Shown here: positions 15,853 to 24,954 of the stretch, piece after piece
Layout: every line of letters starts with the position of its first letter
How positions within the stretch are numbered: position 1 is the first letter of the stretch
Source of the DNA: G963676095 sp963676095
GTDB lineage: Bacteria > Bacteroidota > Bacteroidia > Bacteroidales > Prolixibacteraceae
Assembly (NCBI GenBank): GCA_963676095.1
Contig: OY781040.1
Span: forward strand, 4,526,001-4,590,000
Length of the DNA stretch: 64,000 bases
Reading direction: 5' to 3'
Made by a program: the position numbers and the translations under genes
Notes under the pieces: generated by a model
Seen by the model: only the letters and a program-made list of their open reading frames with translations
Databases searched by the model: none
What the model was told of the DNA's origin: nothing

Positions 15853-18390
15853 GTGGAAATGCCAAATTGGAAGAAACTTTTTGTTGAATCAAATATTCCA
15901 GAGAAATTAGTTCCTCTGAAAGAGTTGAGCAAGAACCTTTGGTGGGTTTGGAACTCGAAGGCGCGGGAGCTTTTCGAGATTATCGATAAAGGTATTTGGG
16001 AGGAGAGTTCTCATAATCCGGTCGTCCTTCTTGAAAAGGTCAGCTACCAAAGGTACCTTGAACTTGAAAATGACAAAACATTCATGTCTAACATGAATGA
16101 TGTTTATGATTCGCTGCACGAATACCTGGATAATCGTAAAGTATTACAAGGTCCGAGGATCGCATATTTTAGTATGGAGTACGGACTCCACGACAGTCTG
16201 AAAATCTTTTCAGGTGGTTTGGGCATGCTTGCCGGGGACTACCTGAAAGAGGCCAGCGATTCGAAAACAGATCTGGTTGCGATAGGTTTGCTTTATCGTT
16301 ATGGTTATTTTAAACAAACTATTTCGCTTCAGGGTGACCAGATGGCTAATTATGAAGCAGAGCAATTCTCTAAAATTCCTGTACAGCCGGCTTTTGATAA
16401 AGACGGGAATTGGGTAAAGATCGAAGTGGAATACCCGGGACGGACCATTTATGCACAAGTATGGGAAGTAAAAGTTGGTGCTGTCAGCCTTTATCTGCTT
16501 GATGCTGATTTTGAGGCTAACCGGGATGATGATCGCTTTGTAACACACCATCTTTATGGCGGTGATAATGAAAACCGTTTAAAACAGGAAATGCTGCTTG
16601 GGCTTGGTGGAATCAGGGCTTTACGGCGTCTTGGACGTGAAGCCGATATCTATCACTGCAACGAGGGGCATGCTGCGATGATAGGCCTTGAACGGATTAG
16701 TGAGTACGTGAATGATTCCCATCTAAGTTATGAGGAGGCAAAAGAAGTAGTCCGTGCGTCAACATTGTTTACTACGCACACGCCTGTCCCTGCTGGTCAC
16801 GATTCTTTTCATCAGGATTTGTTTTACACTTACATGAATAAATTTTCTGAAAGGTTCAGGATAAGCTGGGACGACTTTGTGATGCTGGGCAAAGCAAATC
16901 CGCATGAAGATCATTTCAATATGAGTTATCTGGCGGCAAACCTTTCACAGGGAATCAACGGTGTGAGCAAGCTTCACGGCGAGGTTTCCAAGGAAATACT
17001 GAAATCTCTTTACGAGGGGTTCCTTCCGGAAGAGTTGAATATCGGCTTTGTAACAAACGGGGTTCATTATTCTACATGGACAGCCAAGGAATGGAAAGAA
17101 CTTCATCGTAACTATTTTGGGAAAAATTTTATTGAAAATCAGCTGGATACTGATCTTTGGGATAAAATTTATAAAGTTCCGGATGAAGATATCTGGAACC
17201 TGAAGAAAAAACTGAAGTCGAAGCTTATCGATTATATCAAGGAGCGTTTTACCGATACCTGGCTGAAACGGCATGAGAACCCGAAATTGATCACGGAAGT
17301 CGTAAATACGTTGAATCCAGATGCACTTACTATTGGCTTTGCCAGAAGGTTTGCCACGTATAAAAGGGCGCATTTGTTGTTTCGTAATCTAGACAGGTTG
17401 TCTGAAATTGTAAATAATAAGGAAAGGCCGGTTCAGTTTCTCTTTGCAGGAAAGGCACACCCGGCAGATAAAGCGGGACAGGACCTTATCAAATATATTA
17501 TTGAAATATCAAAACGTCCGGAGTTCGTGGGCAGGATTCTTTTTTTGCAGAACTACGATATAAACCTGGCCAAGATGTTGTTGCAGGGAGTTGATGTTTG
17601 GCTTAACACGCCAACCCGTCCATTGGAGGCTTCCGGTACCAGCGGGGAAAAAGGAGCAATGAACGGGACAGTCCATTTTTCGGTACTGGACGGATGGTGG
17701 GTTGAAGGATACAAAAAAGGGGCAGGATGGGCCCTCCCGATGGAACGGTCCTTTGAAGTACAGGATTTTCAGGATGAACTGGACGCAGAAACAATTTACA
17801 ATCTTTTAGAGGAGGAAATAATTCCGACCTACTATCTGCGGAACGAGAGGAACGTTTCTGAAGAGTGGGTCGCTTATGTTAAAAATACAATTGCCCAGGT
17901 AGCTCCGAATTTTACAACGACCCGCATGATAAGGGACTATCAGCAACGTTTTTATAATCCTCAGGCAGAGCGTTTGCATAAACTGATTGCTGATAATTTC
18001 GCGCTTGCAAAGGAAATTGTTGCCTGGAAGAATAAAGTGTTGGAAATTTGGAATCAAATCGAAGTAAAGGATATACAAATTGCAGATGGGATTGTGAATG
18101 TACTGAAGATTGGTGAAGAATATCCTGCTAAAGTGGTAATGGACCTGAAGGGCCTTTCTCCCGAAGATATCGGGCTTGAGATGATCGTAACGGAACCACA
18201 GGTCGACGGGGGCCAGGAACTGATCGCGAGTATGGCTTTTGATGCCGGGCCAGCGGAAGGAACAACCTGTACCTATCGTCTGAACCTACGGCTGATGGAT
18301 CCTGGTGCCTATAACTATGGATTACGTCTATTTCCTAGAAATCAGAATCTTCCCCATCGTCAGGATTTTAAACTCGTTAGGTGGCTCTGA
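15853..18390 (+). CDS. glgP: Alpha-glucan phosphorylase, short GlgP type (GT35)
   Basis: The enzyme releases glucose 1-phosphate from the non-reducing ends of glycogen using pyridoxal phosphate. The 845-residue product has an N-terminal DUF3417 region (NLWWVWNSKARELF, residues 28-41), a phosphorylase body with YFSMEYGLHDSLKIFSGGLG (105-124), HCNEGHAAM and GFARRFATYKRAHL, and the PLP lysine at about residue 600 in SGTSGEKGAMNGT. It belongs to the Thermotoga-like subfamily, distinct from E. coli MalP/GlgP. GTG at 15853 or ATG at 15859 could be the start; a difference of two residues. It completes a synthesis-and-breakdown set with the five preceding genes. Confidence 0.92.
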   Translation: MEMPNWKKLFVESNIPEKLVPLKELSKNLWWVWNSKARELFEIIDKGIWEESSHNPVVLLEKVSYQRYLELENDKTFMSNMNDVYDSLHEYLDNRKVLQGPRIAYFSMEYGLHDSLKIFSGGLGMLAGDYLKEASDSKTDLVAIGLLYRYGYFKQTISLQGDQMANYEAEQFSKIPVQPAFDKDGNWVKIEVEYPGRTIYAQVWEVKVGAVSLYLLDADFEANRDDDRFVTHHLYGGDNENRLKQEMLLGLGGIRALRRLGREADIYHCNEGHAAMIGLERISEYVNDSHLSYEEAKEVVRASTLFTTHTPVPAGHDSFHQDLFYTYMNKFSERFRISWDDFVMLGKANPHEDHFNMSYLAANLSQGINGVSKLHGEVSKEILKSLYEGFLPEELNIGFVTNGVHYSTWTAKEWKELHRNYFGKNFIENQLDTDLWDKIYKVPDEDIWNLKKKLKSKLIDYIKERFTDTWLKRHENPKLITEVVNTLNPDALTIGFARRFATYKRAHLLFRNLDRLSEIVNNKERPVQFLFAGKAHPADKAGQDLIKYIIEISKRPEFVGRILFLQNYDINLAKMLLQGVDVWLNTPTRPLEASGTSGEKGAMNGTVHFSVLDGWWVEGYKKGAGWALPMERSFEVQDFQDELDAETIYNLLEEEIIPTYYLRNERNVSEEWVAYVKNTIAQVAPNFTTTRMIRDYQQRFYNPQAERLHKLIADNFALAKEIVAWKNKVLEIWNQIEVKDIQIADGIVNVLKIGEEYPAKVVMDLKGLSPEDIGLEMIVTEPQVDGGQELIASMAFDAGPAEGTTCTYRLNLRLMDPGAYNYGLRLFPRNQNLPHRQDFKLVRWL

Positions 18391-18484
18391 TTTTCAATAG
18401 ACCGTATTTTTTTAGTTAGGCCGTCTAAAAAGTCCGACAAGTTTTTTGGGAGACTATCAGATTGTAAGTACAAATACACTCTCT

Positions 18485-18527
18485 CACCCCTCCAAACTTC
18501 CCCATTCAAGGGAGGTTTGGAGGGGTG
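18485..18527. repeat. Near-perfect 18-bp inverted repeat, REP/MITE-like
   Basis: CACCCCTCCAAACTTCCC (18485-18502) pairs with GGGAGGTTTGGAGGGGTG (18510-18527) with one G-T wobble and a 7-base loop. No T-run follows on either strand. The CCCCTCC...GGAGGGG form resembles interspersed palindromes that I recall from Bacteroidota intergenic regions; whether it is repeated elsewhere in this genome cannot be seen here. Confidence 0.7.
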
Positions 18528-18548
18528 AATATTTTAAAACTTCCCTAA

Positions 18549-18724
18549 TGCACCGACAATTTCCGGACAAGTGCATCCGAAACATTCGGACAGTGCATTC
18601 AGAACTTGATATTCGTGCATCCGGAACTTAATATTCGAGCATTCGCAACTTAATATTCGAGCATTCGCAACTTAATATTCGTGCTTCAGCAAGTTGATAT
18701 TCGTGCATTGGAAACTTCAGATTA
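18549..18724. repeat. 22-bp tandem repeat array (about 8 units)
   Basis: Seven adjacent units of exactly 22 bp run from 18571 to 18724, with a weaker unit at 18549-18570 and decaying traces to about 18768. The approximate consensus is GTGCATTCGGAACTTAATAT followed by TC. Units at 18637-18658 and 18659-18680 are identical, which points to recent duplication; outer units are more diverged. Each unit has no strong internal palindrome. Two non-multiples of three per unit and frequent stop codons argue against coding. Confidence 0.85.
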
Positions 18725-18965
18725 AGGCTTCGGGGATCACGTTAACAGTACATTCGGAATTTCCACTTCAACTTTTTACAAATTCAACATAAAAATCCGA
18801 TCATGAATAATCTTCTCCAATCGAAAAAAACAAACATTTCGGAGCTTCTGATGTTTATATGTTTTAAAATACATGAAAAGTTGATGCAAAATAGTTTTTT
18901 CTAATCGTAGGATTTGGTATTTTTTATTGAGAAATACGAACCTTATTAATCTATTTATTTAAGTT

Positions 18966-20105
18966 ATGAAGATACACGAATATCAGGCCAGGGAGATTTT
19001 CAAAAACTATGGCTTGCCTGTTCCTAATCATGTGCTTTGCTACTCCGTGGACGAAGTAAGGGAAGCCATGGATAAAATTGATCATCTGGTAGTGGTAAAA
19101 GCCCAGGTTTTGGCAGGAGGAAGGGGTAAAGCCGGAGGTGTTAAGCTGGCAAGAAACAAAGAAGGAGCAGTTCAGGCCGCTGAGCAGATCCTCGGTATGG
19201 ACATTAAAGGATATAAGGTTGAGAAGGTTATCATTGCAGATGCCGTAGATATTGAGCATGAGTATTATGTTGGTCTGATCAACGACCGGAATACCAAATC
19301 TGTTATGCTTATGGTTAGTGCCGAGGGTGGAGTTGAGATTGAGGAAGTGGCGAAGAATACCCCGGAACTTATTTACCGTTTCCCGGTTAACCCGCAGACC
19401 GGGTTGCTCGATTTTCAGGCCCGCAATATTGCCATGAAACTTTTTAAAGATGTAAAATTGGCAAGGAAGGCAGCCCTGATTTTTCAGCAGCTATACAAGA
19501 TTTTTGTCGAGACGGATTCTACTTTGGCCGAGATCAACCCTATGGTACTTACTCCCGGCAAAGAGATTTTGGCTATTGATGGCAAAATGAATTTTGATGA
19601 TAATGCCCTTTTCCGTCAGCCAGGGATTCTCGCCTTGAGAGAGATTGACGAGGAGGAACAAAAAGAAATAGATGCCAAAGAAAAGGGATTGTCATATATA
19701 AAATTGGATGGGAATATCGGATGCATGGTTAATGGGGCAGGGCTGGCAATGGCCACAATGGACATGATTAAACTTTATGGTGGAACTCCTGCCAATTTTT
19801 TGGATATAGGAGGTAGTTCGAACCCTCAAAAGGTAGTCGATGCTATGAATATTTTGCTTTCTGATAAAAATGTTCAGTCTGTTATGATCAATATCTTCGG
19901 TGGAATTACCCGCTGTGACGATGTTGCGAGAGGGTTGATCGAAGCACTGAAAACGATAAAAACCAATATTCCCATCGTGGTGCGCCTTTCCGGGACCAAT
20001 GCCGATGAGGGGCTGGCCTTACTAAAACAAACAGGTTTGCCTACTGTGAGTACGATGAAGGAGGCCGCATTAAAAGCAATTGAATTGAGCCAGTCTGTAA
20101 AATAA
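18966..20105 (+). CDS. sucC: Succinyl-CoA synthetase beta subunit (ADP-forming)
   Basis: With SucD it interconverts succinyl-CoA and succinate with substrate-level nucleotide phosphorylation in the TCA cycle. The 379-residue product starts MKIHEYQAREIFKNYGLPVP, the standard SucC N-terminus, and has an ATP-grasp domain (VVKAQVLAGGRGKAGGVKLA, about residues 44-63) and the C-terminal ligase domain with FGGITRCDDVARGLIEA and VVRLSGTNADEGLALL. Normal length. sucD follows after 13 bp, so the two form an operon. Confidence 0.96.
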   Translation: MKIHEYQAREIFKNYGLPVPNHVLCYSVDEVREAMDKIDHLVVVKAQVLAGGRGKAGGVKLARNKEGAVQAAEQILGMDIKGYKVEKVIIADAVDIEHEYYVGLINDRNTKSVMLMVSAEGGVEIEEVAKNTPELIYRFPVNPQTGLLDFQARNIAMKLFKDVKLARKAALIFQQLYKIFVETDSTLAEINPMVLTPGKEILAIDGKMNFDDNALFRQPGILALREIDEEEQKEIDAKEKGLSYIKLDGNIGCMVNGAGLAMATMDMIKLYGGTPANFLDIGGSSNPQKVVDAMNILLSDKNVQSVMINIFGGITRCDDVARGLIEALKTIKTNIPIVVRLSGTNADEGLALLKQTGLPTVSTMKEAALKAIELSQSVK

Positions 20106-20118
20106 AATCAAAAAAATT

Positions 20119-21003
20119 ATGAGTATTCTCGTTAATAAAGATACAAAACTGTTGGTTCAGGGTATTACAGGCCGTGACGGACAGTTTCATGCCGGAAGGA
20201 TGAAAAGTTACGGTACAAATGTCGTCGCCGGAACATCACCGGGCAAAGGAGGCGAAGAGATTAATGGTATTCCTGTATTCGATTCTGTTGAAGAGGCGGT
20301 AAAGTCTACCGGAGCAAACACTTCAATTATTTTTGTTCCGGCCCCGTTTGCAGCAGATGCTGTCCTTGAAGCTTCGTATGCTGGCGTTGAGCTTGTCATC
20401 GCAATTTCAGAAGGAGTTCCTATCCAGGATATGATCAGGATCACTCCTGTTTTGAAACAAAACGGTACAAAATTGATCGGACCGAATTGTCCGGGACTGA
20501 TAACCCCGGATGAAGCATTGATTGGGATATTACCAGGGATGATTTTTAAAAAGGGAAATATCGGCTTGATGTCGAGAAGTGGCACGTTGACTTATGAAGT
20601 TGTCAATATGCTTACAAAAAACGATATGGGGCAGAGCACCGTTGTTGGAATCGGAGGAGACCCTGTTGCCGGATTATATTATATCGATTTGCTCGAAATG
20701 TTTGAAAATGATCCCGAAACCGAAGGAATAGTCCTGATCGGGGAGATTGGCGGAGATGCGGAAGAACAGGCTGCTGAATATATTGCCAAGTATGTGAGCA
20801 AACCTGTTGTCTCATTTATTGCCGGGCAGACTGCTCCTCCCGGAAAACGTATGGGACATGCCGGTGCCATTATCTCCAGTGGTTCAGGTACAGCTGATGA
20901 AAAAATTAAAGCTTTTGCAAAAGCTGGTGTCCCTGTCGCTAAGGAGCCTTCCGAGATACCGGTCCTCCTCAAAGAAAAGATGGCCACGATAAGTGCTAAA
21001 TAG
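20119..21003 (+). CDS. sucD: Succinyl-CoA synthetase alpha subunit
   Basis: The alpha subunit binds CoA and carries the phosphorylated histidine. The 294-residue product has the CoA-binding Rossmann motif QGITGRDGQFHAGRM (14-28), IGPNCPGLITPDE around residue 125 and the active-site His247 in MGHAGAIISSGSGTADEK. Length and motifs are normal. A strong terminator follows at 21028-21070. Confidence 0.96.
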   Translation: MSILVNKDTKLLVQGITGRDGQFHAGRMKSYGTNVVAGTSPGKGGEEINGIPVFDSVEEAVKSTGANTSIIFVPAPFAADAVLEASYAGVELVIAISEGVPIQDMIRITPVLKQNGTKLIGPNCPGLITPDEALIGILPGMIFKKGNIGLMSRSGTLTYEVVNMLTKNDMGQSTVVGIGGDPVAGLYYIDLLEMFENDPETEGIVLIGEIGGDAEEQAAEYIAKYVSKPVVSFIAGQTAPPGKRMGHAGAIISSGSGTADEKIKAFAKAGVPVAKEPSEIPVLLKEKMATISAK

Positions 21004-21027
21004 TAAATAGTAAAATGGGTTTTACCG

Positions 21028-21070
21028 TTCCGGGATCAAATGCTGTTACGGGTTTGGTCCCGGAATTTTT
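21028..21070 (+). terminator. Rho-independent terminator of sucCD
   Basis: TTCCGGGATCAAA (21028-21040) pairs with TTTGGTCCCGGAA (21053-21065), with one G-T pair and a 12-base loop, followed by TTTTT. Confidence 0.85.
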
Positions 21071-21095
21071 TATAGGGGCCCGTTGTTCAATAATA

Positions 21096-21105
21096 ATACA
21101 GGATA
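21096..21105 (+). repeat. Left target-site duplication of the IS4 element
   Basis: ATACAGGATA here is repeated exactly at 22585-22594, immediately outside the other end of the insertion. Ten bases fits the 9-12 bp duplications made by IS4-family elements. Confidence 0.9.
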
Positions 21106-22584
21106 CAATGTCGTTTAGTTAAGAAAACGCTCTGAGGTGCGTTATTTTAAAGGGATTTTGATAAAAAATAGTACTTTGAAAAGTTTGTAATTCTTGCCCT
21201 AATGATTATTTTGTAGGGGAATAAAGGGGGTAACCCAAGTAGAAACAAAAAACCGGATTATCGGGAAACATTAACAGGACATATCGATGATGAAATTGAT
21301 AAAGAACAATTTAGCAGCCGTTTTAAAGACGGCCAAGAAGGGGTATTTACCCGTAAGAGAAAATTACCGATCAAAACGATAATCTTGTTGGTGCTCAAGT
21401 TTAAAAGTTCCATGCAGCGGGATTTGGACCGCTTCTTCAAGGAAGCCACCCAAAGCGACTTCAACATTAGGAAAGCGACCAAAGGCGCGTTCACTCAAGC
21501 CCGGGCAAAACTGAAGCCCGAGGCATTTAAGCATTTGAACGAAATAGCCGTCAATGATTTTTATGAAGGTGCAGAATACTATGTGTGGCACAATATGCGG
21601 TTGCTGGCTGTTGATGGCACCCGGCTTGTATTGCCCAATCATCCAACAGTTGTTGAAGAGTTCGGTGTTCACCAATTTGGCCCAAAGGCCGACAGTCCGC
21701 GGTCGCTGGCCATGGGATCATTATTATACGACCCTTTAAATTTGATAACGATCGATTCGCAAATAGCCCCTTACGCTTCAAGCGAGCGGGATTTATTGAT
21801 GGAACATTTGGATAAGGTCAATGCTGGCGACATGTTGTTGCTCGACCGGGGATATCCCAGCTTTTGGTTGCTGTTTTTATTGAAAGCCAGGGGTATTGAA
21901 TTCTGCGTGCGCCTCAAAGAAGATTGGTGGTTGAAAGTGAAAGACTTCACCGAAAGCACCGACAAAGAGAGAATTGTCACTTTTTCCCTTCCTAAAAAAG
22001 ACAGGTCAAAACTGAAAGATTTCCCTCACATGTTGGATACAGAAATAACGTGCAGGCTCATCAAAGTCGAACTCGAAAATGGGGACAAAGAGATACTATG
22101 CACATCGCTACTAGACGACAAAACATATCTTTACAGCGATTTTGAACAACTTTACCATTACCGGTGGAACGAAGAGGAGGCGTACAAGTTGTTGAAAAGC
22201 CGTATTGAACTGGAAGATTTCTCGGGTAAAACGGCCAAAGCCGTAAAACAGGATTTTCACGCCAAGGTATTTTTAATGACATTGAGCGCAGCTTATGCCC
22301 ATCCAATTGAAGAAAAGGTGATTGCTGAATACGAAGCGGACAAAAACCGCAAACATGGCCAAAAAATTAACCGAACATATGCCCTTGCAACCACAATGGA
22401 CATACTAGTGCCAACTTTTATCCACAAAAAATACAAGGAAGCCTTGCATGCTTTTGATTTATTGGTCTGGAACACCCGCGAAATCATAAGGTCCGGGCGA
22501 AGAAACCTCAGAAACAAAAAACAAAAGAAGCCGTACTCAATGAATTACAAACGATTATAAATAATCACTAACTAAACGACATTG
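21106..22584 (+). mobile_element. IS4-family insertion sequence, complete with ends
   Basis: The element is 1479 bp. Its ends are 16-bp perfect inverted repeats, CAATGTCGTTTAGTTA at 21106-21121 and TAACTAAACGACATTG at 22569-22584, flanked by the 10-bp duplication ATACAGGATA. It carries one transposase gene with the DDE and YREK residues of the IS4 family. It sits in the gap between the sucD terminator and the cysteine-cluster gene and interrupts no recognisable gene. Perfect ends and duplication suggest a fairly recent insertion, but the transposase start is abnormal (see that entry), so activity is uncertain. Confidence 0.92.
21385..22560 (+). CDS. IS4-family transposase (DDE), start unclear
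   Basis: The transposase catalyses cut-and-paste movement through an RNase H-like DDE site. From the TTG at 21385 the product is 391 residues, with Asp77 in AVDGTR, Asp154 in LLLDRGYP, and a YREK signature (Tyr257-x2-Arg260-x3-Glu264-x6-Lys271), all with IS4 spacing. The same frame is open upstream to 21217 and encodes about 56 more residues that look like a genuine N-terminus (HIDDEIDKEQFSSRF, VFTRKRKLP), but no ATG, GTG or TTG exists in that stretch. An in-frame ATG at 21202 is cut off by TAG at 21214. Either translation begins at a non-standard codon or the gene carries an early nonsense mutation. Confidence 0.85.
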   Translation: MLVLKFKSSMQRDLDRFFKEATQSDFNIRKATKGAFTQARAKLKPEAFKHLNEIAVNDFYEGAEYYVWHNMRLLAVDGTRLVLPNHPTVVEEFGVHQFGPKADSPRSLAMGSLLYDPLNLITIDSQIAPYASSERDLLMEHLDKVNAGDMLLLDRGYPSFWLLFLLKARGIEFCVRLKEDWWLKVKDFTESTDKERIVTFSLPKKDRSKLKDFPHMLDTEITCRLIKVELENGDKEILCTSLLDDKTYLYSDFEQLYHYRWNEEEAYKLLKSRIELEDFSGKTAKAVKQDFHAKVFLMTLSAAYAHPIEEKVIAEYEADKNRKHGQKINRTYALATTMDILVPTFIHKKYKEALHAFDLLVWNTREIIRSGRRNLRNKKQKKPYSMNYKRL

Positions 22585-22594
22585 ATACAGGATA
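22585..22594 (+). repeat. Right target-site duplication of the IS4 element
   Basis: Second copy of ATACAGGATA, directly after the right inverted repeat. Confidence 0.9.
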
Positions 22595-22668
22595 ATTTAT
22601 TTCCGGAAATTAAACCGGTTAATCCTCTGGTATCTTTTCATAGAGCGGGGGTGTTGCTTCCTCTTGCA

Positions 22669-23241
22669 TCATGCAGGACGTTTCCTGTTCCTGTACATGT
22701 AATAAGTAAGAACAATTTCCAGAGCTCTTCGTATTGCTTCATTAATTTGTAGTTGCTCATTAGCCAAAATAAAGTCGATAGCTGCCAGTTGCATATAGTA
22801 ATCCGTGAATTTCGGAGATTTGTCCATATCAGCATGTTTTAACTGCTGGTACTGTTCTGTCGCTTTTATTGTCTTACAGGTAATGAGTCGGGTATGTCCG
22901 TTCTTGTCCGTATTCGAAGAGAACCCGAAAAGTCGGCAAATCAATCCTCTGTAGTCGTATCGGGTACATCCCCCCGGTTGATTTCCTAGCGCCGAAAACA
23001 TAATACACAGGCTGTTCTCGGGAAGTTTCTCCAGCAGGTCGTAAAATTTTTCGGCACGACCTTCCTTGTATAGGTGATAGGCAAGAGGGAGAAACTCGAG
23101 AGGACTCGCTGAAATGTCTTTTTTCAGACAGCATAAATGACATTGGGATGCGCAAGACACGCCGCTCGTCCTGCTGTATTTTTCCGTGTGCAATGCTGCT
23201 TCATTGAGTATTTTTTGCACGCGTTGAATTTTCCTGTACAT
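22669..23241 (-). CDS. YkgJ-family cysteine-cluster protein
   Basis: The YkgJ/CxxCxxCC family binds a metal, zinc or an Fe-S cluster, and its exact role is unsettled. From the ATG at 23241 (MYRKIQRVQKILNEA) the product is 190 residues. The cysteine signature CASQCHLCC lies at about 29-37, with further cysteines in GGCTRYD and GLICRLFGFS, a pattern typical of the family. A longer reading from 23313 adds 24 hydrophobic residues but no better start. The gene runs toward the IS4 element, whose right end is about 85 bp beyond its stop, so the insertion spared it. Confidence 0.75.
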   Translation of the reverse strand: MYRKIQRVQKILNEAALHTEKYSRTSGVSCASQCHLCCLKKDISASPLEFLPLAYHLYKEGRAEKFYDLLEKLPENSLCIMFSALGNQPGGCTRYDYRGLICRLFGFSSNTDKNGHTRLITCKTIKATEQYQQLKHADMDKSPKFTDYYMQLAAIDFILANEQLQINEAIRRALEIVLTYYMYRNRKRPA

Positions 23242-23439
23242 AACAAAACGCACAAAACAATTAAGATTTGCCAAATCTAGTAAAATAGTCAATCTGAAGT
23301 CTGACTCCGGCAAGAATAATTTTTAAGAAGCCCATAGTTTACGGGAATGTTATGCGATCCAGCATGGGACCTTCAGCTTGACTTATTTGAGAATCGACCA
23401 ATCCTTTTTATTCGGATCAGTTGCAGTTCAGGGTGACCC

Positions 23440-24954
23440 CTAAAAACGGAAATAGATAAACGGCTGTACACCTGCCTGAGCAATCCATACTACAGCAAGT
23501 AAAACGCACAGGATGGTCAGCCCCTGGACAACTATTGGCATTCTGATAAAACGTCCCCTTATTTTTTCTTTTTCCCTGAACGGGAACCAGATTAAAATAA
23601 GACCCAGAAGAAATATTCCGATCGTTGGCAGATATCCGCGCAGGTTATTCTCTGTTATATGCGGGGAAAAGTGGTATTTTAGCTGAAAAAGCATTTGACG
23701 GATTGTTTCCTGATCTTTTGCCCTGAAAAAGATCCATGCAAAACTGACTATGTGAAAGGTTATCAGAGTGTATAATATTTTTTTCCACCGTTGCCTTTTC
23801 GAGGCTCTTCGAACGGAACGAAAGACTTTTTCCACGACAAGCGCCACCCCATGGATCGTACCCCATATCAGGAACCGGATGTTGGCGCCGTGCCACAAAC
23901 CGCCAAGGAGCATGGTTACCATCAGGTTTAGGTAGGTCCTTAATTTACCCTTTCTGTTCCCGCCCAGGGGGACATAAAGGTAATCTTTCAGCCACAATGA
24001 AAGTGAAATATGCCAACGATGCCAGAAATCGGTCAGGCTGTTCGCAAGGTAGGGCGAGTTAAAATTAACGGGTATTTTAAATCCCAGTATTAGGGCCAGG
24101 CCGATGGCAATATCCGTATAACCCGAGAAGTCGCAATAAATCTGGATTGAATAGGCATAAACTGCGAGCAGGTTTTCCAGCCCTGAAAATGAAAGCGGGG
24201 CCTCATAAACCCGATCGATAAAATTGACCGCAAGGAAATCGGCAATGACCATTTTTTTTACAAGCCCTTTTGTTATCAGGAATACTGCATGGCTGAATTC
24301 TTCTTTCGAAAGATGAAATTTCTGGTAAATCTGAGGGATAAATGCGGATGCCCTGACGATTGGCCCTGCAACCAGTTGTGGAAAGAAACTGATGTAAAAG
24401 CTGAAATCCAGAGGATTGTGTAACGCCTCGACTTTTTTGCTATGAACATCGGCCAGGTAGCTGATAGCCTGGAAGGTATAAAACGAGATACCTACGGGCA
24501 ACAATATCAAATGCAGATCTGCAAGATTTCCAATTGCACCGTTGATGAGCCAACCGGCCCAGTTAAAAACTTCGAACCGGGAATGAAAGATTTTGTTGAC
24601 TGAATCAGTAAAAAAGTAGGCATATTTAAAGTAGCCCAGCACAAAAAGGTTGAAAAGGATTGATACCCATAGCCATACTTTTGTCCTTCGGTACCGGTTT
24701 ATTAACAGTCCAAAAAGGAAATTTGTACCGCACGAAAGAATGAGCAGGAACAGGAAAATTCCGTTCATCAGGTAATAGATAAACCAACTGATTGCCAAAA
24801 GGTAAATTATGCGGAACCTTTTTCTTTTGTAAATAACCGTATAGATCCCGAGAAATGCAGTAAATGCAATCCAGAAGGCCAGTCCTGTGTAGGATAGGGG
24901 ATTATCGGGATCATATCTCAGAAGGTTTTTTACTATTTCGCTTAATTGTTCCAT
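23440..24954 (-). CDS. MBOAT-family O-acyltransferase (AlgI/DltB-like)
   Basis: MBOAT proteins pass acyl groups across the inner membrane to glycans or other acceptors. The 504-residue protein has about ten hydrophobic segments, a conserved SFYTFQAISYLADV (157-170), YCDFSGYTDIAIG around 273-285, WHRWHISLSLWLKDYLY (311-327) and the catalytic-site His355 in LGGLWHGAN. These identify the AlgI-like branch. Its ATG directly follows the TAA of the SGNH gene with no spacer, so the two are translated as a pair. That arrangement is standard for O-acetylation systems, with the MBOAT giving transport and the SGNH protein the extracytoplasmic transfer. Confidence 0.92.
   Translation of the reverse strand: MEQLSEIVKNLLRYDPDNPLSYTGLAFWIAFTAFLGIYTVIYKRKRFRIIYLLAISWFIYYLMNGIFLFLLILSCGTNFLFGLLINRYRRTKVWLWVSILFNLFVLGYFKYAYFFTDSVNKIFHSRFEVFNWAGWLINGAIGNLADLHLILLPVGISFYTFQAISYLADVHSKKVEALHNPLDFSFYISFFPQLVAGPIVRASAFIPQIYQKFHLSKEEFSHAVFLITKGLVKKMVIADFLAVNFIDRVYEAPLSFSGLENLLAVYAYSIQIYCDFSGYTDIAIGLALILGFKIPVNFNSPYLANSLTDFWHRWHISLSLWLKDYLYVPLGGNRKGKLRTYLNLMVTMLLGGLWHGANIRFLIWGTIHGVALVVEKVFRSVRRASKRQRWKKILYTLITFHIVSFAWIFFRAKDQETIRQMLFQLKYHFSPHITENNLRGYLPTIGIFLLGLILIWFPFREKEKIRGRFIRMPIVVQGLTILCVLLAVVWIAQAGVQPFIYFRF

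Larger units (their letters stand above)
18391..18965. other. 575-bp intergenic region with a hairpin and tandem repeats
   Basis: No gene is visible between the phosphorylase gene and sucC. The left part holds an 18-bp-stem hairpin (18485-18527) and the middle a 22-bp tandem repeat array (18549-18724). The right part (about 18770-18965) is AT-rich and should hold the sucC promoter, though I cannot fix its position. Confidence 0.6.

Noticed and set aside
18549..18724. CRISPR array
   Set aside because: Units are contiguous 22-mers without unique spacers, and no cas genes are in the window.
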